Of a stretch of 64,000 nt of DNA, positions 1 through 7,748 are shown one piece after another (position 1 is the first letter of the stretch; each line of letters starts with the position of its first letter). This stretch comes from Chelatococcus sp. HY11 (lineage in GTDB: Bacteria > Pseudomonadota > Alphaproteobacteria > Rhizobiales > Beijerinckiaceae), in assembly GCF_018398335.1 (NCBI RefSeq), contig NZ_JAHBRX010000002.1:1426001-1490000 (forward strand), given 5' to 3'. The position numbers and the translations under genes were made by a program. The notes beneath the pieces are model-generated. The model was not told the DNA's origin. It saw only the letters and a program-made list of their open reading frames with translations, and made no database searches.

Positions 1-384
1 GTTCTCGAGGACGCCCTCGATTACATGAAGCAGCGTAAGGCTTTCGGAAAGACGATCGGGTCCTTCCAGGCGCTGCAGCACTACGTCGCCGATATCGCGA
101 CATGGCAGAAGGCGATCGAGCTGATGCTGCACAACACGGCCTGGCTGCAGTCGCAGGGCAGGGACTGCGGCATGGAATCGAGCATGCTCAAGGTGATGGC
201 GTCCGACTATGCCGTGAAGGCGGCCGATCTCGGTATCCAGATTCTCGGCGGCATGGGATATTCGGCCGAAACCGACATGCAGCGTTACTGGCGTGACGCG
301 CGTTTGTGGAAGATCGGCCCGATCACCAACGAGATGGCCCGCAACGGCATCGCCGAACGGCTGGGACTGCCGCGCTCCTTCTGA
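1..384 (+). CDS. Acyl-CoA dehydrogenase, C-terminal part (5' end outside window)
   Basis: The reading frame is open from base 1 (VLEDALDY...) and ends at a TGA at 382-384, so only about the last 127 residues are present. They are the C-terminal helical FAD/acyl-CoA-binding domain: KQRKAFGKTIGSFQALQ is the usual helix with the RxxFGK/SFQ signature, and ILGGMGYSAETDMQRYWRDAR with KIGPITNEM is the usual end of the family. It should oxidise an acyl-CoA to a 2,3-enoyl-CoA in the cytoplasm and pass electrons to ETF. A strong terminator follows, so it is the last gene of an operon that begins outside the window. Substrate chain length cannot be inferred. Confidence 0.9.
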   Translation, partial: VLEDALDYMKQRKAFGKTIGSFQALQHYVADIATWQKAIELMLHNTAWLQSQGRDCGMESSMLKVMASDYAVKAADLGIQILGGMGYSAETDMQRYWRDARLWKIGPITNEMARNGIAERLGLPRSF

Positions 385-438
385 TCGCGGCCTCGAGGCT
401 TTCCTATCCCTGACCCTGGTGCTCCGCCGGGTAACTCG

Positions 439-467
439 GGCCGGCCGCAAGATGGCCGGCCTTTTTT
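439..467 (+). terminator. Rho-independent terminator
   Basis: A perfect 8-bp stem (GGCCGGCC at 439-446 and 454-461) with a 7-base loop is followed directly by six T residues at 462-467. It lies 55 bp after the stop of the acyl-CoA dehydrogenase and ends that transcript, separating it from the SDR-ligase operon. Confidence 0.9.
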
Positions 468-482
468 GTGATCGCCGCGCGG

Positions 483-498
483 CCTATCGGGCGATAGG
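483..498. promoter_or_regulatory. Island operator site 1, CCTATC-GGGC-GATAGG
   Basis: Perfect 6-4-6 palindrome just after the terminator and 74 bp before the ATG of the HSD10-like SDR at 573. It matches the motif found at 4148, 7572, 17956, 21357 and 24034. It is probably the binding site of a dimeric regulator of the island. The regulator is not identified. Confidence 0.65.
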
Positions 499-572
499 TG
501 GCGAGGTCGCGGACCTTTCTAGATTGGCTGTGGCATCGTCAAAAAGAAGAAGCCAGACAGGGCAGGGCATCC

Positions 573-1316
573 ATGGATATGAAGGATCGGGTCTGCGTCG
601 TCACCGGTGGCTCGTCGGGCCTCGGACGGGGAACGATCGAGGCCTTGCTGGCGCAAGGCGCGAAGATCGCGAACCTCGATCTGCGGCCGCCAGAGGGTCC
701 CATCGACGAGGCGGGCGAACTCTTCATGGCCGTCGATGTCAGCGATGAGGCGGCGGTCGCGGCTGCGATCGATGCGGTGGCCGCGCGCTTCGGCGCGATC
801 CATGTCTGCGTGAACTGTGCCGGTATCGTCAAGGGCGCGCCTGTGCTCGATGACGACGGCATTTTCCCCATGGCGTTGTTCCGGCGCACGGTCGACGTCA
901 ATCTCACCGGCACGTTCCAGGTGCTCGCCCACTGTGCCCGGCACATGGCGCGCAACGCGCCGGGACCGGACGGCGAACGCGGGGTCATCGTCAATACCGC
1001 CTCGATCGCGGCCGTGGACGCCAGCAGCAGTGCCGCCTATGCCGCCAGCAAGGGCGGCGTCACGTCGCTGACGCTGACGGTCGCGCGGGATCTCGCCCGC
1101 TTCGGCATTCGTGTGAACGCGATCTGTCCAGGCTTTATGGACACGGAGATGTTCGGCGGCCTGCCGGCCGACTGGACTGCGGCACTGGTGGCGAAGACCG
1201 TGTTCCCGAAGCGGCTCGGGCATCCGGACGAATTCGGGCAGCTTGTCTGCCATCTCATCGAGAACCGTTTCATGAACGCGTCGATCATCCGCTTTGACGC
1301 GGGGGCGCGCGTGTGA
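573..1316 (+). CDS. SDR dehydrogenase, HSD10-like 3-hydroxyacyl-CoA dehydrogenase
   Basis: A 247-residue classical short-chain dehydrogenase. The NAD-binding TGGSSGLG lies near residue 12, the catalytic Ser is in NTASIAA and the Tyr/Lys pair in YAASKGG. The C-terminal part (RLGHPDEFGQLV) and the inserted GERGVIVNTAS resemble type II 3-hydroxyacyl-CoA dehydrogenase (HSD10), which oxidises 3-hydroxyacyl-CoAs, including branched ones. The frame is open further upstream, but ATG 573 begins the conserved Rossmann strand (MDMKDRVCVVTGG), so I chose it. It is 37 bp ahead of the acyl-CoA ligase and is probably co-transcribed with it from a promoter next to the palindrome at 483-498. The exact substrate is inferred only as an acyl-CoA. 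Confidence 0.85.
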   Translation: MDMKDRVCVVTGGSSGLGRGTIEALLAQGAKIANLDLRPPEGPIDEAGELFMAVDVSDEAAVAAAIDAVAARFGAIHVCVNCAGIVKGAPVLDDDGIFPMALFRRTVDVNLTGTFQVLAHCARHMARNAPGPDGERGVIVNTASIAAVDASSSAAYAASKGGVTSLTLTVARDLARFGIRVNAICPGFMDTEMFGGLPADWTAALVAKTVFPKRLGHPDEFGQLVCHLIENRFMNASIIRFDAGARV

Positions 1317-1353
1317 AGTCTTAAACCTGGCCGGCCAATGCCGAGGGACAATC

Positions 1354-2976
1354 ATGACCACGCATCGCGATGATAGCGGCTTTACCCTCGCCCAACTCCT
1401 CGAGAACAACGCGCGTATTCGCCCGGATGAGCTCTACGCCATCTTTCCTGACGTGACGATCACCTATGGGGCGCTGCTGGAGCGTAGCAGGGCGCTCGCC
1501 AAGGGTCTGATCGCGCTGGGGCTCGAGCCTGGTCAACACGTCGGCATCATGATGCCGAACTGCCTCGATTTCCTGCTCGCGCATTTCGCTGTGCAACTCG
1601 CTGGCGGCAAGAGCATCCTTTACAACGCCCGCTTCAAGCAACACGAACTGGCGATGGTGGTTCCCCACACCGATGCCCGCATCGTCATGACGACGGACCG
1701 GATCCGCGACCATGTCGACTTCGCGGCTCTTCTGGCCGCCACCTTCCCCGCCCTCTCCGACGCCCCGTCGCCCCATGGCGTCGCGCTGGCGGAGGCGCCG
1801 CTGCTCGACCATGTCGTTATGTTCGGCGAGACGCGCTGGACGCCGGCGCATTCCGATGCCCATCTCGTGGCGCTCGGCGTCTCCGTTCCCGATGCCATCC
1901 TCGACAGCGCCCATGCCGCGCAGCATCCAGAGCACACGGCCGTGATGATCTACACCTCCGGCACCACCGCCATGCCGAAGGCTTGCGAGCTCTCCCACGC
2001 GAGCCTCCAGCGGGCGTGGCGGACCTATTCCCGCTCGGTCGGGCTCGCGCCGGGTGAAAAGGTCTGGGACCCCATGCCGTTCTTCCACTCCGGCGGCATC
2101 GGTCTGATCACCGGCATCATGGCTTGCGGCGCCACGATCCTCAGCACACCGCATTTCGATCCGGATCTCGTGGCGCGCATGATCTCGGAGTACCGCGTGG
2201 AGCATCTCTATCCCGGCTTCCACACGCTCAGCCTGCCGGTGCTGCGTTCGCCGCACTACGATCGGGAGAACTGGACCGGCTTCGTCAGGTCCATGGTCAA
2301 TGTCGGCCCGCTCGGCACGCAATATGTGATCCGTGACCTGCTCCCGCCCGATGTGCCGATCATGAATCTGTTCGGCATGTCGGAGACGTCCGGGCTGTTC
2401 ATGCTGACGCCGCCCGATGCGCCGGAGGACAAGCGCCTTGCCGCAAGTGGGCGGCCTCTCTATGGCGCCGAGGCGAGGGTGGTCGACCCCGAGACGCTCG
2501 AGGACCTGCCGCCGGGCACCCGCGGCGAGATCATCATCCGTGGCGCAGGCACGTTTCGCGGCTACTACAAGGATCCGGCCCACACGCGCAGGACCATCCT
2601 CGCCGATGGCTGGGTGAGGACCGGAGACCTCGGTATGTTCGATGCCGATGGCTGGCTCTATTTTCTCGGGCGTCTGAAGGACATGCTGAAGGTCGGCGGC
2701 GAGAATGTCGCCGCCACCGAGGTCGAGTCGTTTCTGAGCGGGCATCCCGCCGTGAAGTTCGTGCAGGTTCTCGGCAAGAGCGATGATCGCCTCGGCGAGG
2801 TGCCGGTCGCCTTCGTCGAGTGCAATCCCGGGATGAGCGTCGACGAGGAAGGGCTGGTGGCGTTCTGCAAGGGCCAGATCGCGAGCTTCAAGATTCCGCG
2901 TCAGGTGATCTTCGTGACCGAATGGCCGATGTCATCGACCAAGGTACAGAAGTTTCGCCTGCGTGAGTTGCTTTGA
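1354..2976 (+). CDS. AMP-dependent acyl-CoA synthetase (ligase)
   Basis: A 540-residue ANL-superfamily adenylate-forming enzyme that should activate a carboxylic acid to its CoA thioester with ATP. The P-loop is YTSGTTAMPKA near residue 200, where the usual G before xPK is Ala. Further motifs are the adenine-binding NLFGMSETSG, the TGDLG aspartate, the hinge GRLKDMLKVGGENV, and the catalytic lysine near the C terminus (SSTKVQKF). Length is normal for medium-chain or aryl ligases. The start at 1354 follows the SDR stop by 37 bp. It is probably the entry enzyme of the acyl-CoA pathway of the island. The acid is unknown. Confidence 0.9.
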   Translation: MTTHRDDSGFTLAQLLENNARIRPDELYAIFPDVTITYGALLERSRALAKGLIALGLEPGQHVGIMMPNCLDFLLAHFAVQLAGGKSILYNARFKQHELAMVVPHTDARIVMTTDRIRDHVDFAALLAATFPALSDAPSPHGVALAEAPLLDHVVMFGETRWTPAHSDAHLVALGVSVPDAILDSAHAAQHPEHTAVMIYTSGTTAMPKACELSHASLQRAWRTYSRSVGLAPGEKVWDPMPFFHSGGIGLITGIMACGATILSTPHFDPDLVARMISEYRVEHLYPGFHTLSLPVLRSPHYDRENWTGFVRSMVNVGPLGTQYVIRDLLPPDVPIMNLFGMSETSGLFMLTPPDAPEDKRLAASGRPLYGAEARVVDPETLEDLPPGTRGEIIIRGAGTFRGYYKDPAHTRRTILADGWVRTGDLGMFDADGWLYFLGRLKDMLKVGGENVAATEVESFLSGHPAVKFVQVLGKSDDRLGEVPVAFVECNPGMSVDEEGLVAFCKGQIASFKIPRQVIFVTEWPMSSTKVQKFRLRELL

Positions 2977-3074
2977 GGCGAAGGCGTTTCAGATTTGGCC
3001 GAAGCGGGCCCGCGTCGATGAGGGCTGGCTTCGAGCTGCGCCTTAAAACGTGAGGGTTCTGGATGGAAGCTCGC

Positions 3075-3222
3075 CGTCATTCCGGGGCCTCGCATCAGCG
3101 AGGAGCCCGGAATCCATCAACACTGGGCCTGACAAGAAGACGCGCCGGGCTGTGCCTGCTTTGGTTCACAGTGGTGTTCATGGACTCCGGGCTCGGGCCT
3201 TTCGGCCCGCCCCGGAATGACG
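3075..3222. repeat. 148-bp palindromic intergenic repeat element
   Basis: Perfect 14-bp terminal inverted repeats (3075-3088 and 3209-3222, beginning CGTCATTCCGGGGC) enclose a second pair (3103-3117 and 3180-3194, GAGCCCGGAATCCAT type, 14 of 15 matching). It has the build of the short palindromic repeats common between genes in Hyphomicrobiales genomes. It sits between the 3' ends of the convergent ligase and SDR genes, where such elements usually lie. No open frame inside is convincing. Confidence 0.75.
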
Positions 3223-3257
3223 CGGTGGTTCCGTATAAAATCAGCAAGCTATAGGTC

Positions 3258-4064
3258 TCAACCATCAACCGAGTTAGTTGGTCGTTGCCACGGGTTGCCC
3301 ATGCCGGACGCCATCATCAACTGCGTCCGGGCGCCGCCGTCACAGACGAAATCCGCCCCCGTGACGAAGGCGGCGTCCGGGCTTGCCAGGAAGGCGATGA
3401 CCGCTGCCTGATGATCGGGATCAGCGATCATGCCGAGCGGGTTGCGGCCCTCGCGACGATCGGCCCCGGGCGAGGACGAGTTGGCGGTGATGGCCGTCAG
3501 GGTACTGCCGGGCGAGACGGTGTTGCAGCGGATCCCGGCCGGCCCCCAGTCGCAGGCGAGCTGCCTGACGAGCATCAACAGCGCCGCCTTCGATGGCGCG
3601 TAGGCTCCGAGCGACGGTGTGGGCTCGTGAGCGGCGATGGACGCGGTGGCGATAAGACAGCCTTTGGCGGCGGCGAGCATGGGATAAGCGGCCTTGGCCA
3701 ACAGCCAGGTGGGGCGCGTGTTGACGGCGAATGTCCGCTCATAGTCCTCGAGTCTGAGCTCCAGCAGGTTGGAGCGGGAAATGATGCCAGCGTTGCTGAT
3801 GAGGGCGTCGAGACCGCCATAGGCTGCCTCCGTCGCGGCAACCGCCGCCGCCGGCACGTCGGGATCGGCCAGATCTCCGACGAAGGTTCGTGTCTTTGCG
3901 CCTCTGGCTGAGAGTTCGCCGGCGAACTCCTCAAGGAGCGACGCGTTCATATCGACCAGCATGAGTTCGGCGCCTTGGCCCTCGCGCCGAACAACGTCAT
4001 CGTGCAAACGGAGGGCGGCGGCGCGGCCAATGCCGCTCGCGGCGCCGGTGATGAGTATCTTCAT
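3258..4064 (-). CDS. SDR family oxidoreductase
   Basis: A 268-residue classical SDR. TGAASGIG is at residue 6, followed by an Asp in the dinucleotide-selecting loop (LMLVDMN, suggesting NAD), SNAG, the Ser in ATASIAA and the YAPSK catalytic pair. It ends with GADFVCDGGART. I chose ATG 4064 because it starts the Rossmann strand (MKILITG) and follows AAGGGCGG; an in-frame ATG 15 codons earlier has no such support. It is a single-gene unit with a near-perfect copy of the island palindrome 83 bp upstream. It probably oxidises a hydroxyl intermediate of the island's pathway; the substrate is unknown. Confidence 0.85.
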   Translation of the reverse strand: MKILITGAASGIGRAAALRLHDDVVRREGQGAELMLVDMNASLLEEFAGELSARGAKTRTFVGDLADPDVPAAAVAATEAAYGGLDALISNAGIISRSNLLELRLEDYERTFAVNTRPTWLLAKAAYPMLAAAKGCLIATASIAAHEPTPSLGAYAPSKAALLMLVRQLACDWGPAGIRCNTVSPGSTLTAITANSSSPGADRREGRNPLGMIADPDHQAAVIAFLASPDAAFVTGADFVCDGGARTQLMMASGMGNPWQRPTNSVDG

Positions 4065-4147
4065 GCGTCCGCCCTTGATGCCCCGTGACCGGCAGTTGGT
4101 TCCAGTCACTCTGGCGGAGATGATGAGCGTCCTGCGGCGCCGAGCCC

Positions 4148-4163
4148 CCTATCCAAAGATCGG
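4148..4163. promoter_or_regulatory. Island operator site 2, CCTATC-CAAA-GATCGG
   Basis: Same 6-4-6 layout as the perfect sites, with a single mismatch in the right half. It lies 83 bp upstream of the SDR start at 4064, within the 70-100 bp window seen for all other copies. Confidence 0.5.
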
Positions 4164-4184
4164 AGGCAGCCAAAGGCTTCCTGT

Positions 4185-4901
4185 TCAGGCGGGAGGCGGC
4201 TGCCAGGAACGAAGCGTGGCCTCGTTGGCGAGGCTGTTGATCGTCATCGTCGCGAACTGGCTGCCGATGAAGGCCGGCGTGAGATCACCATCGGACTTGT
4301 ACCAAGTATAGGTCCAGTTGGTTGAGCCGAGGAGGCTGAGCGCCACGAGCTTGGCGTCGATGTCGTCGCGGATCTGGCCGGCGCGTTGTCCGGCGCGGAT
4401 CGTGTCGATGAAGGCGGCCTCATAGGCGTAGTCGTCGGCCAGCAGCGTCTTGCGCTTGTCCGGCGGTATCATCTTGCGCTCGTGAAGGAAGACCGCCACA
4501 TCGACCACATCGGCGCATAGATGATGGATATGGCTCGCCACGAGCCTCCACAGGCGTGTCAGCGGGTCGTCCTGTTGTCTTTCAAGAATACCACGGACGC
4601 GCGTCATGCCCTCGCCAATGATCGTTGTGAGTATATCTTGGAGGAGTTCTTCCTTTGAGCTGAAATAATAGTAAAGACTTGCCTTCTTCATGTTCAGCGC
4701 ATCGGCGATTTCCTGCAGGGAGGCTGCCTCCGAACCCTTGCGATGAATGATCTGCTTGGCGACATGCATGATCTCACGCCGCCGCTCCTCGTGGGACAGT
4801 CGCTTGCGCGTTGGTCGCCCCCTGGTGGCGCGCTGACGCGGACTGCTGTTCGCCAGCAGGGCATCGGCGTTTGGCTCAGGCTTATTCATGACTGGGGCCA
4901 T
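4185..4901 (-). CDS. TetR/AcrR family transcriptional regulator (second of a pair)
   Basis: 238 residues. After a basic N-terminal tail (RGRPTRKR), the TetR helix-turn-helix is at about residues 54-85 (SLQEIADALNMKKASLYYYF with SSKEELL). The C-terminal ligand domain resembles the TetR_C group that binds CoA thioesters in fatty-acid and catabolic operons, but the ligand is not readable. ATG 4901 follows GGGAG by 4-5 bases. The start overlaps the end of the upstream TetR gene by 20 bp, so the two are translationally coupled. It is the last gene of the SDR-CaiB-TetR-TetR unit and a candidate reader of the CCTATC palindrome. Confidence 0.85.
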   Translation of the reverse strand: MAPVMNKPEPNADALLANSSPRQRATRGRPTRKRLSHEERRREIMHVAKQIIHRKGSEAASLQEIADALNMKKASLYYYFSSKEELLQDILTTIIGEGMTRVRGILERQQDDPLTRLWRLVASHIHHLCADVVDVAVFLHERKMIPPDKRKTLLADDYAYEAAFIDTIRAGQRAGQIRDDIDAKLVALSLLGSTNWTYTWYKSDGDLTPAFIGSQFATMTINSLANEATLRSWQPPPA

Positions 4902-5541
4902 GGAACTCCCACAGGGCCGAGGGCTTGATACCCCGGGTCAACTGGTCTGCGAATTGTTCGGCCACTTGTTCCGGGCCGCTCGAGACACTGGGACGATACC
5001 AGCGGTGCAACCAGTTCAGGGATCCAAGGATCCATAGCGATGCGAGCTTGGGGCTCACCCCGGCCGCGACCAGCCCTGCATCCTGAGCCTCGACGATAAG
5101 GTCGCGGAAGACGCGTTGGTAGGAATGGTCGGGGCGCAGGATCTCGGCCTGCCGCTCCGCGGGCAGACGCTCGAGCTCCCGCAGGAACACCGTAGTCTTG
5201 ACCAGGTTGTCGCAAACGAAGATGGCATGACCGACGAGAACGGCATGGAGCCGCTGCATCGGGTCACCGGGCCGCGCAGCCAGCATGCGCACGTTTTCGA
5301 GATGCTCGTCGTGGATCGCCTTCACGATGTCGAAGAGCAAGTCTTCCTTTGACTGATAGTAGTAATAGACGCTTCCCTTCAGGATGCCGATGCGGTCGGC
5401 GATCTCCTGGAGAGACGACCCGTCATAGCCCCGCTCTGAAAAGAGTTGTGTCGCGGCGTCCTGAAGATCGGCCTTGCGCAGTTCCCCGGACATCCTGTCG
5501 ATTGCGGCAGGTGGTTTGGCTCCGGTCGCATCACTGCTCAT
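4882..5541 (-). CDS. TetR/AcrR family transcriptional regulator (first of a pair)
   Basis: 219 residues with the TetR helix-turn-helix at about residues 40-72 (SSLQEIADRIGILKGSVYYY, then QSKEDLL). It is clearly homologous to the downstream TetR protein: both have ...SLQEIAD...K.S.YYY..SKE.LL..I and similar C-terminal ends (LGSLNWLHRWYRP and LGSTNWTYTWYKS), suggesting an old tandem duplication or an obligate hetero-pair. It starts 54 bp after the CoA transferase stop. Probably autoregulated with the operon. Confidence 0.87.
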   Translation of the reverse strand: MSSDATGAKPPAAIDRMSGELRKADLQDAATQLFSERGYDGSSLQEIADRIGILKGSVYYYYQSKEDLLFDIVKAIHDEHLENVRMLAARPGDPMQRLHAVLVGHAIFVCDNLVKTTVFLRELERLPAERQAEILRPDHSYQRVFRDLIVEAQDAGLVAAGVSPKLASLWILGSLNWLHRWYRPSVSSGPEQVAEQFADQLTRGIKPSALWEFHGPSHE

Positions 5542-5595
5542 GTGCTGTCCGCCACCTCTAAACTCTGGCCATCATGACGATAGAGGCGAAATAGA

Positions 5596-6672
5596 TCATG
5601 AACGCCACCGCGCCAAGAGTTCTTCGGGCGTAACCTCGGTGGCGGGGGGCGGCAACGCTGCCGGATCGCCGAAGCGGGGGGCGGGCGCTGCCTCGATGAT
5701 GCCATCGCGCTGACGAAAGACACGGCGCTCCTTGAGATGCGGTGCGTCTGTGGCTTCGCCGATCGTCAGCACCGGGCTCACGCATGCGTCGATGCCCGTG
5801 AAGTGATCGGCCCAGGCGTCGCGGTCACGTGTCATGAACCGGCTCGCGATGGCCGCCTGGATTTTCGGCCAGCCCGCGCGCGGATATTGCGGATAATCGG
5901 CGGGCGCGAGGTCAAGGCCATGCAACAGTGCCGCGTAGAATTGTGGCTCCAGAGCCCCCACGGCCACGAACCCCCCGTCGCGGCAAGCATAGCAGCGATA
6001 GAATGGCGCGCCGCCGTCGAGCAGGTTGCGCGTCCGCGCGTCTTCCCAGCCGCCGGTCTGCCGGAACGCCTGGACGAGGCTCAGCAGCACAGGCACCGCA
6101 TCGCACATCGCGACGTCGACCACCCGTCCGCGACCCGTTCGTTGCGCCTCGATGAGCCCGGCCAGAATTCCGAAGGCCAGGAACATCGTGCCGCCTGCGT
6201 AGTCGCCGATGACGTTCAAGGGCGGAACCGGCGCTTCCGCCGGGCCGATCGCCGCCAGCGCGCCGGTGAGCGCGATGTAGTTGATATCATGGCCCGCGCG
6301 CTCGGCCAGCGGGCCGGACTGCCCCCAGCCGGTCATGCGGCCATAAACGAGCTTCGGGTTACGGGCTTGGCAGGCCTCGGGACCAAGGCCAAGCCGCTCC
6401 ATAACGCCAGGGCGGAACCCTTCGACGACCGCGTCGGCCTCTGCCACGATATCCAGCGCGGCCTCCCGGTCCTCGGCCTTCTTCAGGTCGAGGGTCACCA
6501 ATGGCCGCCCGCGATGGAGGATCGTGCCGCCGACACTCTCATCCACGACCGGAGTGCCCGGCCGAACGATCCGGACCAGTTCGGCGCCATGGTCGGCCAG
6601 GATCATGGCGCACAGGGGCACCGGTCCAAGCGCGTCGAATTCGACAACCTTCAATCCCGACAGAACAGGCAT
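5596..6672 (-). CDS. CaiB/BaiF (class III) CoA transferase or 2-methylacyl-CoA racemase
   Basis: 358 residues, matching the length of alpha-methylacyl-CoA racemase (Amacr) proteins. The N terminus LSGLKVVEFDALGPVP and the motif GHDINYIALTGAL, which carries the catalytic Asp, are typical. It either moves CoA between acids or epimerises a 2-methyl-branched acyl-CoA so that an acyl-CoA dehydrogenase can act. The racemase option would suit a branched or isoprenoid substrate. I chose ATG 6672, since the longer frame starts at GTG 6678. It follows the SDR at 6683 by about 10 bp, in one operon. Confidence 0.85.
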   Translation of the reverse strand: MPVLSGLKVVEFDALGPVPLCAMILADHGAELVRIVRPGTPVVDESVGGTILHRGRPLVTLDLKKAEDREAALDIVAEADAVVEGFRPGVMERLGLGPEACQARNPKLVYGRMTGWGQSGPLAERAGHDINYIALTGALAAIGPAEAPVPPLNVIGDYAGGTMFLAFGILAGLIEAQRTGRGRVVDVAMCDAVPVLLSLVQAFRQTGGWEDARTRNLLDGGAPFYRCYACRDGGFVAVGALEPQFYAALLHGLDLAPADYPQYPRAGWPKIQAAIASRFMTRDRDAWADHFTGIDACVSPVLTIGEATDAPHLKERRVFRQRDGIIEAAPAPRFGDPAALPPPATEVTPEELLARWRS

Positions 6673-6682
6673 GCTCACGTCC

Positions 6683-7471
6683 TCATCGGCATCCGGCCAG
6701 GCCGCCGTCGATGACGATCTCGGATCCGGTGATATAGGCGCCCGCTCGCGAGGACAGCATGACGCAGGCGCCTACGACGTCCTCGGCCGAACCGAGCCGG
6801 CCGAGCGGGATCCGGTCGACGAGGCCCGTCAGCCGCTCTTCCTCGGCGCGGATGTGCGAGGTCATTTGCGTCGGGAAATAGCCGGGCACCACCGTGTTCA
6901 CGGTGATCTGGTCGCGTGCCAGTTCCGCCGCCAGTTCCCGCGTCAGGTGATGAACGGCAGCCTTGCTGGCGGCATACGAGAAGGCCGAGAGGCGCTCGAC
7001 GATGCGTCCGGCGAGTGAGCCGATATTGATGACCCGCGCCGGGTCCGACGCCGAGGCCGCGGCGCGCAGCAGCGGCAGGAGGTCACGCACCAGGGTAAAC
7101 GGCGCCTGGACATTGACCGCCATGACGGGGGCCCAGGCCTTGTCGGGGAAGGTTTCCATCGGGGCGCCCCAGGTCCGCCCGGCATTGTTGACGAGCACGT
7201 CGAGCCGCGGCTCACGCTCCGCGATCTCTCGCGCCAGCGTGCTGGCGTCCTCCGGCGATGAAAGGTCGCGGGCAAGGGCGACGCAGGTGCCGGTTTCGGC
7301 CATGGCAGCCGCCGCTGCGGCGGCGACGTCAGCCTTGCGCGAGGTGATGTAGACCTTGGCGCCACCGGCCACGAAGCCTTCGGCGATCATGCGTCCCATG
7401 CCCTGGGCGCCGCCCGTGATGAGGACGACCTTGCCGGAGACGTCGAAGAGTGAAGTGGGAGATTGGACCAT
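6683..7471 (-). CDS. SDR family oxidoreductase
   Basis: 262-residue classical SDR with TGGAQGMG at about residue 20, an Arg in the dinucleotide loop (YITSRKAD, suggesting NADP), NNAGRTWG, the Ser in NIGSLAG and YAASKAA. The C-terminal GSEIVIDGGLA is typical. It is the first gene of SDR-CaiB-TetR-TetR, with GAGG just before the ATG. An island palindrome lies 100 bp upstream, shared with the divergent LuxR gene. Substrate unknown. Confidence 0.87.
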   Translation of the reverse strand: MVQSPTSLFDVSGKVVLITGGAQGMGRMIAEGFVAGGAKVYITSRKADVAAAAAAAMAETGTCVALARDLSSPEDASTLAREIAEREPRLDVLVNNAGRTWGAPMETFPDKAWAPVMAVNVQAPFTLVRDLLPLLRAAASASDPARVINIGSLAGRIVERLSAFSYAASKAAVHHLTRELAAELARDQITVNTVVPGYFPTQMTSHIRAEEERLTGLVDRIPLGRLGSAEDVVGACVMLSSRAGAYITGSEIVIDGGLAGCR

Positions 7472-7571
7472 GCCTCAAACCGTTCTTGCGCCAGCGAGAT
7501 TCGCGCCGGACGGGCCCTTCCTCCGGTGGAGGGCGATAAACCTTAGTCTCACGCGACGGCAGTCTTGGTGA

Positions 7572-7587
7572 CCTATCGTGAGATAGG
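7572..7587. promoter_or_regulatory. Island operator site 3, CCTATC-GTGA-GATAGG (divergent promoter)
   Basis: Perfect 6-4-6 palindrome in the 277-bp divergent region between the SDR operon (start 7471, 100 bp away) and the MalT/LuxR regulator (start 7749, 161 bp away). It could let one regulator control both directions, including autoregulation of the LuxR gene. Confidence 0.65.
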
Positions 7588-7748
7588 CCGGCGATGCGGC
7601 CAAAGCAGAGGGTCGGGAGAATGGAGGTTAAAAAAGCCGCTGGCGGGTCTTGTTTTTTCAACCAGACGAATGGTAGAAAATCGTCACGACGCCGAACCAA
7701 GGACGCAACAAGCCTGTCCACTCCGGCACGCAGGGAGAGGAAGACGCT

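Noticed and set aside
403-408. CCTATC half-site after the first acyl-CoA dehydrogenase
   Set aside because: No GATAGG at the right distance, and it precedes a terminator rather than a start codon.
6672-6678. GTG 6678 as start of the CaiB-type gene
   Set aside because: It leaves only two bases after the GAGGA; ATG 6672 has workable spacing.
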